Assembly: GCA_021029095.1 (NCBI GenBank)
Contig: JAJOHG010000528.1
Span: 1-15,320, forward strand
DNA length: 15,320 nt
Source: Phellopilus nigrolimitatus
Taxonomy: Eukaryota > Basidiomycota > Agaricomycetes > Hymenochaetales > Hymenochaetaceae
Direction: 5' to 3'
The notes under the pieces: model-generated
Seen by the model: only the letters and a program-made list of their open reading frames with translations
What the model was told of the DNA's origin: nothing
Database searches by the model: none
Translations under genes and position numbers: made by a program
In this document: positions 1-9,318 of the stretch, piece after piece
Layout of the letters: each line of letters opens with the position of its first letter
Position numbering within the stretch: the first letter of the stretch is position 1

Positions 1-480
<480 letters not shown>

Positions 481-1355
481 GTCGAAGATGAAAAGTTGAT
501 GTAGGATGTCTCGAGAATATCGGATACGTGAATAAACTCAAGATGGAACCAAAATATCATTTCCTCTATCTTGACAATTTTTCTGTTTCTTGGGATTAGT
601 TCAAGTGAAGCAAAAGCAGATTCGGAGAATGTCCTTGACGTTACTCTTTTAGCAGAGCCCTCGGTGCGCCGGATTTTCTTGAAACACTGTAATCCATCCT
701 TTGCTTTTTAACTTGGCTTCAGACTAGATTTTTACAATTGATATCAGGCTCTCCTGAGTACAATCCTTTTTTTCTAGAAGGAGGCGATACTCTGCTTTCC
801 TGCAAAATCTGGTTGTATTCAACATCTATCGTCTCATTAGATCCCCTCGGCAGAAAAGCGTTAAGGCAGGTGGAGACAGGAAGGTCATTCATCTTCGTTC
901 GATTAAACCGACGCAAGTCCGAAGAATCGATGACCTGAACTTAGCCGGTCGATGCTACAAGGTTCGTGGACTCAACGGAGGAAGATGGTGAAGAAACGAA
1001 GAAATATAAGATGTGGGACTGTTCGGTCGCATGCATTTCGAAAATGTCCTTCCTATATACTCTCGACATGCCTTGATACCTCGTTAGGCACGGCTTTCAA
1101 AATAAGTGTGCGGTCGGAGGAGACCCGCGACAACTAACTTTAGCTAGCTACAAGAGGAAAGATCCCAGGAACGCCACATGTTTAAACGCAGATGATACGA
1201 GGTACAGGGTAAGTTAGAGTGGTCTAAGCAACGCATTCATCTAGTTCGATTTAGATACTCTTCATTACGGCTTGATGATAGGGTATTTTGTTCAGCTATT
1301 TTTCGATGATACGGAGCTGATGATTTTCTCCACCAGTCTACTGCGCCATTTGTTG

Positions 1356-1485
1356 CGATGGTCCCTGTGTGTAGGCCAACTCAGTGCGTATGACGTCTCG
1401 AACAAGTACAGTATGTGCTCGTACTTATGATTTTTAAACATGTGATCCGTTCAATATCTACTTGCTTTTCTCACAGGGACCATCG
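1356..1485. repeat. 14-bp perfect inverted repeat with 102-nt spacer
   Basis: CGATGGTCCCTGTG at 1356-1369 is the exact reverse complement of CACAGGGACCATCG at 1472-1485. The match stops cleanly at both ends. A smaller nested repeat, AAGTAC with GTACTT, lies in the loop near 1402-1430. The function is unknown. It could be the edge of a small decayed element or a transcript hairpin. No target-site duplication is obvious. Confidence 0.7.
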
Positions 1486-1644
1486 TGTCTGTCAAAATTT
1501 GCTGAAACCGGTATCCGGCATGACCGACACGAACGCAGCGTCGCATTTCGCAGTGTGATAAGCAACGGGAACCCTCGGTCCTGATGAAGTGGAATCTCTC
1601 ATATGTACCACAAGTTCAGATCGTGTATGGTTGCAATAGTGATC

Positions 1645-1914
1645 ATCGTCTGCAACGATTCGACCGAAACATCTGCACTACCGCTCGCGTGCCCACGACC
1701 CTTCAATGCAGATAACAGCACTGACGCAGCCGAGGACTGCATGTCGATGGTTATATACCTTTGTCTCGGATTCTGTTGTCCCAGTCAAATGCACAGGCGA
1801 ACCTGTTCACGAAGGTCGGGGTGCACTGCGCAGTTTTCCTGAAAGGAGGAAGTCCTGACGCTGGCGACATGACGGTTTCGGGTGCATCTGACTCAGGCGT
1901 TTTAAATGTGTGCT
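1645..1914 (+). pseudogene. Possible decayed carboxylesterase (type B) fragment
   Basis: In frame 1, up to about 1760, the translation contains CPRPFNADNSTDAAEDCMSM followed by VIY. This resembles the EDCL-x-x-x-x-Y-x-P block near the N-terminus of fungal type-B carboxylesterases. Shortly after, in frame 3, the translation FLKGGSPDAG resembles the W-I-H-G-G-S-F oxyanion-hole block. The two pieces need a frameshift near 1760-1790. The oxyanion block is degenerate, with Leu-Lys in place of Ile-His. No catalytic Ser motif, start codon or downstream domain is visible. This is family recall from two short blocks, so a chance resemblance is quite possible. Confidence 0.25.
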
Positions 1915-2666
1915 CTACGACTATCAGGAGTATAACAGGCGAAAGCGTATATTTTCGTTCGCACCTCTTGTCTAGTACTCGAAATATCAGCTTTTTTTAT
2001 TCATTAGTGCAGTATCGTCGACATTCATGACAATTTAAATTATCTTAATGCCCCTTTGTGTTGTTTTTAGGGGGACCTTCCGTCCGCGACAGCTGCTTTT
2101 CATTACCTTTAGCATTCACTGTCCATTGGGTTAGTCACTTTTTAGAAGTTCCCTTCCTCGCCTGTTGTCATCTTGATGTTCTCCTGCTTCTCCCCTATAC
2201 TTTTCTATCATCTAGCAGTGTTCGTACCTTGTTTTATTATTATCGAGTTTTTCAATGCGTTTCTATTTGCTTGGGAAGGTCCGGCTGCTGTAGAACCCTT
2301 CGAATGTGGATCGACGCTATGCGATAAATCTAGAAAAGGAAGCTGGAAGCTACGCATCGTCACGAGACGCTACTACAGAGCTAGATCCTGGGGCAAGCAT
2401 GTAAGTGGAAATACAAAAGATGATTAGCATTGATTATTCTGACTCAGTACTCTTTTCATGAATGATAGCTGATTCTAAAATATCGCAAAGCTGAAGTACA
2501 AAATCAATTACAGAGAAAATACGCTCATTTATATGGTACATAGTTGGTCTGTCATGGGAGTGAGCGAGAATAGTTCATGAATATTAAGTGTCCGAAACCC
2601 AGCCGTGTGTTCTGGTATAGTTCTGGGATAGAGGGAAGATAAGACAACAAAACAATTCTCAAGTAC

Positions 2667-4246
2667 TCAATAGCCAGGATATGTGCTGTGTTGTTGATTC
2701 ACCGCCCATGTATAAGGATCGTAAGTGCCTTGAAATTGGTCGCGGGTAGGTGGATATCCGTGTGGAGGAGTTGGGGTGATACCCTGGTAGTGAAGAAAAC
2801 CAGGCATTTGTGAAGAGTGAACCGGGTATGGCCCGATGTCCGGCATTGTCATGCTTGCTGTCTGCAGTTGAAGCGACGGCACCTGACTAACCGACATCTG
2901 TATCGGTGACGGAGCGGGGACTGCCTTTGCATGCGCCTGTTCGCCATGTTGGTTGTGTTGATTGTGAAGTGACGACGCGGAGCTCCCGGTGGAGGACGTC
3001 GGCGTGACCGACAGCGCAGCGTGTGCCACCGGCGCACCATGTCTGCTCGAGCCGCTCCCACTTCCGGTTGCCTGGGCGCGCGAACTGTCTTGTGCTTGCC
3101 CGTAGATCGGGATTGACGTTTCGTCGGCCTTCTTGGCGCGCTTCGCCCAACGCAGTCCACATGCGTTGCATAGTGTTTTGGGGCCTTTTGGCCCTTTGCG
3201 CCACTCGGGGGAGTCCGTGCGCCCACAGGTGACGCAGACATATTCGTTCTCTATCGGATGCGTCTTTTTGAGCTGTGAAAGGAAAAACGGGGCGAATTAG
3301 ATTACAAGAGGTTGCTTTCTTTATATGCGGATGTAGTCGGGCATCACCTTTTTTCTCTTCCCACCTTCATCTTCATCCTCGTCTCTTGCATTCGTGCTCG
3401 ACACATCTGTTTGTACGAGATTTGTGCTTCCAGGAATTCTCGCATCGTATCCGGTCCGGGTAGTTGGGCTTAGCAGAACATCTTCCGAAGAACCACTGAG
3501 AGCGTAGGGTGTGTGCATGAGCTGAGCATTTGGCAGTGGGGCTGTCGATGAGGAGAAAGGCTGCAGAATATGCTGCGGGATTTCTTGCTGAAACTTCAAA
3601 TCGTTCAAGCGTTGGGTGAGACGTTCATTCTCGATTTTGAGTTCGAGGAATGTGTTTAATCTGCTCAATATTTTTGAGTGAGAGAATGTAATGGTCTAGG
3701 GAACAAGACGCACATTGCCATGTTCCTGCTGGGATACGGTTTTGCCATAAAAAAGAAACACTTGCATTCGACATCGTCCGCAATACGAAGTGCGTGGCCT
3801 CTAATCTCAAATAACAATTCCTTTAGATTCGCCCCTTGTTCAGTTGCCGAGGCTCCGGTCTTGCACCTCAGCCGAGCGTAGCAAGCGAGATCGACTTCGG
3901 TTCCCAACGACGCTTGAAGCCGTTCACGAAAGCTTTTCTTATCGTCGTCTCAAACACCGGAACTATCTCAATTAAAATAAAATTTAAGATACGGATTATA
4001 CCCACCGTTGACGAGATCGACCACGTCTCGTTCCGCCAGCTCTTCTGCGTTCCACCCTAGAATCTCATTCGCACCGGCACCTGCATACTGAATCCGTCCT
4101 CCAGAGTCCAATATGAACAACACAGACTCGGGGAGCTCGGCGACAAGGATATCCGCCCATTTTTTGCGCTTCGTGAATTCAAAGATCTGCGGGTGGCCTG
4201 GACGTTGCTGCTGGTTTGACGTCGCAGCGATCGGAGATTGAGCCAT
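2667..4246 (-). CDS. wc-2: White Collar-2 type PAS and GATA zinc-finger transcription factor
   Basis: Homologue of Neurospora WC-2 (Dst2/Cwc2 in mushrooms), the DNA-binding partner of the flavin-binding photoreceptor WC-1; the complex acts in the nucleus on light-responsive promoters. Exons on the minus strand are 4246-4006, 3948-3714, 3660-3348 and 3272-2667, with introns of 57, 53 and 75 nt, giving 464 aa. An in-frame TAG 21 nt upstream fixes the start. A PAS domain covers about residues 30-155 ([20 protein letters not shown], then GWNAEEL). It is followed by the heptad-like [14 protein letters not shown] at about 160-173 and an acidic linker with a KRKKLKK basic patch. The GATA finger has Cys276, 279, 298 and 301 (C-X2-C-X18-C-X2-C) and the WC-2 hallmark [20 protein letters not shown]. 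The tail is Ser/Gln/Pro-rich. The PAS lacks the LOV GRNCRFLQ motif, as expected for WC-2. All splice phases close. Confidence 0.96.
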
Positions 4247-4672
4247 CGCTGTGATGGTGAAAGACTAAAAGGGCGGCGGTCATGAATAAGACGTCGCTGA
4301 GTGCAGAAAGGGAAACGAATAGGCATCCTAGTCAGGGTGGGTTAGGCGCCTGTCTCGCGGCCACGTCGCACGCGCCCTACTCAGCTCCGCTCCCAACATC
4401 GTTCAATGATACTAGCTCACAGGAACGCTACAAGGGCGGGCTGCAAATATCAAGACGTGAAGGTCACTGCCCCACTGAAACGCGAGAATTGGATCGATCT
4501 CCGAGCACAATGCTGCATTGATAATCTGCTTTGGTCCTTGAATCGGAATGGCGACATATCAATAAAAGTGTGTACCGCATAGCGTTTGCGCTCGTCGAAT
4601 AATTATCTGCGGAAAAAGGTGTCTCAAATGCCAGAATTAATCGCCCGATTTTGCGATATGCAAAACGCATGT

Positions 4673-4686
4673 TGCATATATATGCA
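4673..4686. repeat. 14-bp perfect AT-rich palindrome
   Basis: TGCATATATATGCA equals its own reverse complement. It lies about 430 bp upstream of the wc-2 start, with related half-motifs just before it (GATATGCAAAACGCAT at about 4655-4670). It could be a binding site for a dimeric factor or simply an AT-rich chance palindrome. Confidence 0.6.
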
Positions 4687-4745
4687 CCTAAATTACACAT
4701 TTGAAGTGCCCGTCGAGGTCGAGAGATACCGCTCGCTGCAGCTGA

Positions 4746-4922
4746 TTTGTAAGTGATCCCATCGACTTCGCCGAATTGCCGACGATTGAAGATCCCGAAG
4801 CCGTCTATTCATTTTCCTTCCTGTCGAAAACTCACGAGACACATGAAACAGGAGCAATCCATTTCTTTACTGCACCGAGCCACAGACCTACGTTTCTCCG
4901 GCTCAAGAATGAAATTAAATAA
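4746..4922 (+). other. Unrecognised exon-like open frame without a start codon
   Basis: The frame between TGA (4743-4745) and TAA (4920-4922) is open for 58 codons and reads like ordinary protein (DFAELPTIEDPEAVYSFSF, then AIHFFTAPSHRPTFLRLKN). It has no ATG. The sequence GTAAGT sits at its left edge and an AG at 4752-4753 could serve as an acceptor. I do not recognise a family. It may be an exon of a missed gene, a decayed exon, or chance. Confidence 0.2.
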
Positions 4923-5194
4923 GAGCGCGGATCAGTGTCGTTTCAGAGACATGGCAGCACAACACGACTGGCTTTACGAAAACCAAGCAGGTTAGCCCCC
5001 TTCTCAGGAAAAATAAATAAACTAGAAAGGTTCGTCTGAGCGACTTCATCCTGTATTTATTCTGTTTTTACCAGGGCCAAACAAAGGAGCTGACGTCATT
5101 TCTACTTTGTGTTGTAGATAACAATAAGCAATTGTGGATCTGGCTCTTGTTCAAGGCCACCGCGCACGCGCGCACCTCCGGTCGATCTACTCCA

Positions 5195-5214
5195 AGAGCA
5201 CTAATTAGTGCTCT
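5195..5214. repeat. 20-bp perfect palindrome
   Basis: AGAGCACTAA is followed directly by its reverse complement TTAGTGCTCT with no spacer. A perfect 10+10 palindrome is expected only about 0.015 times by chance in a window this size (15,320 / 4^10, uniform base model). It is about 950 bp upstream of the wc-2 start and about 1.7 kb beyond the BTB-like gene's stop. A cruciform or dimer-binding site is possible. Confidence 0.75.
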
Positions 5215-6339
5215 AAGGTCAGGGGGTCAAGATCTGAGACGAGCAATTCTTGAACGTTTATTCTGAGCGCGTAATCGAAAGATGCAGTGAGCGGTGTCCA
5301 TCGCCGATGCTCTCCGAGGAAATTTCTCTTATTTTATTATTATTCATAAGCATTTAATCTCTGCGCCGTTCATAACAGGTCTGATCGACACCGGTCCGGA
5401 GCCTCAAGAGCAGTGGATCTCCTGCTACCCTTCGTTAAGAACCTAAATTATTTCGGTGCATCCGCTATACCCGAGCACCTGCCCGGGGCCAGAAGGGCCA
5501 CGCGCTCGCTCCGCGCCATTCCCCCAGGAACACAGATCTTCTTAGATCTCTTCAGATCCATTGTGAATCTCGCAGACCGCGGCAGATTGCGCCAGATCCC
5601 CATTCTTAGCCTTTTTTCCAGCGCACGCTTCTGCGGCCTCCTAAGCAGACGTCTAAGTGGGTCATCGAGATTCAGCAAGAAGGCCTGTGCTGATCTAGCT
5701 CGCGGCGGACGACCGATCGCGAGTCTGCAGCACCCGGGAAAATAATCCAGCGGCTGGTTTCATTCTCTGTTTTTCTCTTGTCCACGCGCGTGCATCCGAG
5801 CTTCTGGCGATGGCGCGTTCCGGTCGTGCACTATCTGGGCACAATTGAACATACCGATTCAACGTACGCCGCAGACCGCCGCAAACTCGTGTTAGAACTC
5901 GTGTCGCGCTAACAGAAAACCTAATATCTATGCTTGCTCTTGAAATTGTACGGACGTCGGATGTCTCGGAAACAGGATTCTAGGACTGCATAGGGTTGTG
6001 ACTAGCGACGGGGATTGTGGCTAATGCTAAAGGTGTCCGCTCCGACGTAAATTAAGTGTATCCTGGCTGTCGACAGTGGGAAAAAGCTCCGGGCATAATT
6101 TTCAATAACAAGGTTGTCCGTCACGCACTGCGCTATCTCTTTTCTCCCCAAATCTTACCAAACAATTCACACTCCCTGTGCGCCCAAATCCGTACATCCG
6201 AAATCAATTTGTTTGTTTTATATATACACAACACGACTACCGGTACGTATCTAAAATTACAGTAGCTAAGATATTTCAACTTCCAGCTTTGTCCAGTGTC
6301 CCGTCATAAGTACATGGTACATGCATGCGTACACCCACG

Positions 6340-6840
6340 CCCAAATACGGGCGTGGAGAGGAACAAGGGGGAGACAGACAGTTCGAGTATTCTCTACAAT
6401 TAGGGGAGGAAAAACAAAGACGCACGAGGAAGAACGAAGGAAAACCGAACTCTTTTTGAGATAAGTAGAGGGAAAAGCTGGAAGCAAGAAAAGGCAGGAA
6501 GAAGTAAAACGTACGGCTGGCATAAGTGGAAGCGCACGCGATAAGTTTTCGAAGAGACGAACAAAGGACCTTTGGAAGAGGATGGTAGGCAGTAAAGATC
6601 GTCAACGATGTGGGAACAACGAAAGTGCGTGTCATTGGGCACAAGTTGGAGTGACCAGGCGTACGCAATTGAGAAACGGAGAAAGAGAACGCGGCGAAAC
6701 AAGATGGAGAAGACGACTGTGCACTGGTAAAGCTCGTCACGGATTATATCGCGAGAATCGGGAGAAGGACGAATTAATAAATAGATCAGCGAAGCACAAA
6801 GGTAGGGGCGTCAGGCGCCGCTAATGAGGCGCGCGCGCGA
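6340..6840 (-). other. Strand-asymmetric tract, pyrimidine-rich on the minus strand; probable 3' flank or UTR
   Basis: The plus strand is strongly enriched in A and G, with blocks such as GGGGGAGACAGACAG and AGGGAAAAGCTGGAAGC. The minus strand is therefore C/T-rich immediately downstream of the BTB-like gene's stop at 6905. Long minus-strand open frames here (for example 6276-6740) consist of Ser/Phe/Leu/Pro codons produced by the bias and have no family signature, so I do not call them genes. Confidence 0.5.
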
Positions 6841-6904
6841 GAAGGTGGGAGTAAAGGCGATTGTTGGGTGATTAGCCAAATTACGATTAAAATTGGTCGG
6901 ACGT

Positions 6905-8134
6905 TCAGACCCTGCGTCTCCGAACGGGGGAGAACGAGGGCGCATTAGGGGAAATCCGTGTCCGCGAGCGACCGCGCGAGGGTTCGTGTTCATCTATCAT
7001 CATAGATTCCTTCTCTTGTTCGTCAGGCTTCTTCATCAGCACATCAACTGCAGGAGGCTCCTCCATGAGCGACTCGAGGGATTCGTCGGTATCGGAATCA
7101 CAGTCAGAATCGATGTCGTATTCAGAATCCCATTCGGAGCTCGAACTGCTGTCATCATTGCTATCCATATCCACATCACTCCCGCATGGGTAGCAACTCT
7201 CGTCACTGTCCTCTCCGCACACAACGGGCGGAATACACGCGCCCCCGGCGACTCCGGTGCCCGCACCCACATGGCGCGCATACCAACGGCCAAGGAAGCT
7301 TTTGACGCGCGTGCGCATCCCTAGGTACTCGACGTTCCGTACAACATCCGCCCAGCGCACCTGCCCACTGTCAAGTGCGGCCTCTAGCACAGTCAACGTG
7401 CCAAAGTACATGAAATGCACGAGATGCGGGAAGGACGAGGGGTCTGGGAGCGGGAGGTGAATGACGGGATGCGCGGAAGGAGAGGGGAGAATGTGTGGGA
7501 GGCGGTGCTGTGGAACACCTCGGGGCAGAATGGGGGGAGTGTTCGGAGAGTCTGGGCAGGCCGGCGAAAGAGGATCGCGCGGGGGGCGGCCGCTGAAAAG
7601 ATCGCGGAAAAGCGAGGACTGGGCGAGAAGGTAGTCGATGTGGAGCTGAAAGTACCAGTAAGCTCCCGTGGCGTCTCTTAAGTTAAAAATGAAATTACCT
7701 TGCTCGTCATTCGAGTCACTCGCGCCACCGAAGTCGCAGGCTCGGTGACGCGGCGACCCAGACCAGCCGGGTCATTATAGAGCTTTGGTAATGAAGCGGT
7801 CGCAGAGGGCGGTGTGACGGGTAGATTAGCTGTACAGGAGGTGGAATTACGCGTAAGGCGCCGCGGGGAGTCGATGGGAATGACTGTGGGGGGCTGATAA
7901 AACCGAGGCGTACGCATGTTATGGAGGGCGGGGTTACTCACTGATGGTGCAGTCTGCAGTCTGAGGCTTGTCCCAGTAGTGCACGGCGAGATTATGGAGC
8001 TGGTCGAGGATATACGGGAGGGGGACGTTCTCGAGGGCGGGGGGAGGGAACGGTCTGGGGACAAAAGGGCCTACCGGGGCGCAAGATTGAAGGTGAATGT
8101 TCAGGTTAAGAACAGCCTTGTCGTCTACCACCAT
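6905..8134 (-). CDS. Divergent BTB/POZ-like protein with acidic Ser/Asp-rich tail
   Basis: Three exons on the minus strand: 8134-7942, 7883-7699 and 7645-6905, with introns of 58 and 53 nt. They give 372 aa in closed phase. Residues about 45-250 follow BTB/POZ order: HYWDKPQTADCTI, then LHIDYLLAQSSLFRDLFSG, then IHLPLPDPSSFPHLVHFMYF, then VRNVEYLGM-x5-FLGRWY. BTB folds usually mediate dimerisation or Cullin-3 adaptor contacts. A proline-rich insertion of about 40 residues follows the FRDLFSG helix. Residues about 270-322 are dominated by Asp, Glu and Ser, and the protein ends in a basic patch (PVRRRRV). The BTB assignment rests on motif order, not a close match, and no partner can be inferred. 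The 5' leader on the minus strand is pyrimidine-rich, as is common upstream of fungal genes. Confidence 0.75.
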
Positions 8135-9318
8135 AGTGCTCGAGGGGGGGCAGACTAGCGTCAGAAGAGAAGTGAAGGTAAGTTAATAAGTAAGAACAAA
8201 AGAGCGCGCTTGGGAGGAGAGGACGGGAGACGGGAGCAAGGAGCAAAGCAAGAGGAAGAGAGTGAATTGCAATTGCTTATAGCAGGAAAGACCCGTATCA
8301 GCGGCGCTACGGCACCAGCACCAGACCGTGTCGACACAGCAACAAAATCAATAAAATTCTCAACGGCAACCCAGGTTGCACTCCGGATTACGCTCAGAAA
8401 AAATATTACTTTGTTCTAGGCGAGGCTCCTCCTTTTGCGGCTATCCAACGTTCCATTTCAGCAGCCCCGATCCATCTTTTGCCGCACTTTCTTATTGTCT
8501 CGTCAGAATCAGGTCAAGCGGCACAAAGCCCGGCTGTCTGCTTGCCCGTACCCCCGCAACCCATTGGTGCCGATCCTATCGAACACTCCCAGAAACCTCA
8601 GATCTAATTGTCACAATTGTATATATCTCCATGCATACCCCTCGCTCTCTCCATACTAGGGGGTCTGCACCTCAATACGATCGCCCAGATCGACTCCATC
8701 TCCGAAAACACGCAGAAACGTGCGGAGCGTCTGCTGCTGCTGATCACGGTCCGTCCCTGCGGCTGCCAGCCGGCGCGACGCCCTGAGATCCAGCTCGAGT
8801 GACCTTGTGCCAACCTAATCTTGCGCATTTGAAGTTTGAAGTTTGGAAAAAAAACATCCGTAAATTGTGACGTCTGCACCATCGTACACTGCACGCTACA
8901 CTTCATTAAACGCCGATTAGCAGGACTAACAACGAAGACAGGGAGAAAGACACGAGGGAAAGAATGTGGCCGTGAGTGTACAGTTATAAGCTTCAGTGCG
9001 AAAAATGAATGAAAGGGGAATATAAGTAGGACGTAGGGATGGTTTCACTGAGCAACCAGGTAAGAAGTACGTCAGCGTTCGATCGATTGGTAAAAAAGGA
9101 AGGTGTGCGATAGCGCTCACCCAAAGAGCACGACAAAGAAAAGGCCTATTCTGGATATTTAATGGGCCTTCTTGCAAGGCTTCGAGTTCCAGAGAGTGGG
9201 TATGCGCCAGATCGGGGATAAGTAGAGAAGGCGGGCCAATGCAAGAAATCAGAGCCGACGTGAAAAGACGAGCACCGCGCTCGCAGGCAAAACAGCGTGC
9301 CCGTCTGCTGACTTTTCA
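8135..9318. other. Spacer between BTB-like gene promoter and PAC1 3' end
   Basis: The left 250 bp should carry the promoter and leader of the BTB-like gene (minus), and the right 400 bp the PAC1 3' UTR (minus). From about 8926 to 9260 the plus strand is purine-rich, so the PAC1 sense strand is pyrimidine-rich there. The middle (8420-8803) has a coding-like island described separately. No RNA gene was recognised. Confidence 0.5.
8420..8803 (+). other. Coding-like island, possible small spliced gene or decayed exon pair
   Basis: From 8662 to the TGA at 8801-8803 the frame reads LHLNTIAQIDSISENTQKRA and onward, with mostly G or C at third codon positions. A plausible 41-nt intron (GTATAT at 8619 to TAG at 8659) precedes it. 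In matching phase it joins to a frame running back to 8420, just after a TTCTAG acceptor. A second frame over 8422-8606 also reads protein-like. I see no ATG on the plus strand from the BTB-like gene's start to about 8630, so a complete gene cannot be built, and no family is recognised. Confidence 0.2.

Larger units (their letters stand above)
481..2666. other. Convergent intergenic region, no confident gene
   Basis: About 2.2 kb separates the 3' end of RIB4 (plus) from the 3' end of wc-2 (minus). The open frames here are short, have no family signature I recognise, and lack a consistent splice-linked reading frame. The stretch holds a 14-bp inverted repeat (1356-1369 with 1472-1485) and a possible esterase relic (about 1645-1914). 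It is T-rich around 1970-2260. The space is large next to the 50-75 nt introns and compact genes here, which suits old insertions or gene decay. Confidence 0.6.
4247..6904. other. Long spacer between wc-2 promoter and BTB-like gene 3' end
   Basis: About 2.7 kb with no gene I can name. The first few hundred bases should hold the wc-2 promoter on the minus strand; I see no canonical TATA box at a convincing distance. The rest contains a 14-bp AT-rich palindrome (4673), two exon-like open stretches (4746-4922 and 5379-5446), a perfect 20-bp palindrome (5195), short alternating GC/CA runs (5159-5173 and 6829-6839), and a strongly purine-rich plus strand from about 6340 to 6840. An unannotated non-coding RNA or decayed gene cannot be excluded. 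Confidence 0.55.

Noticed and set aside
1240..1262. tRNA B-box-like GTTCGATTT
   Set aside because: It lacks the conserved final C, and no A box or cloverleaf could be drawn around it.
2849..3241. Overlapping minus-strand open frames of 130 and 105 codons in wc-2 exon 4
   Set aside because: Off-frame readings of the exon that encodes the GATA finger and tail; Arg-rich artefacts.
5159..5173. Alternating CG/CA run with Z-DNA potential
   Set aside because: Too short to claim function.
6276..6740. 154-codon open frame on the minus strand
   Set aside because: Composition is dominated by Ser, Phe, Leu and Pro from a C/T-rich strand; there is no motif, no splice context and no conservation signal I recognise.
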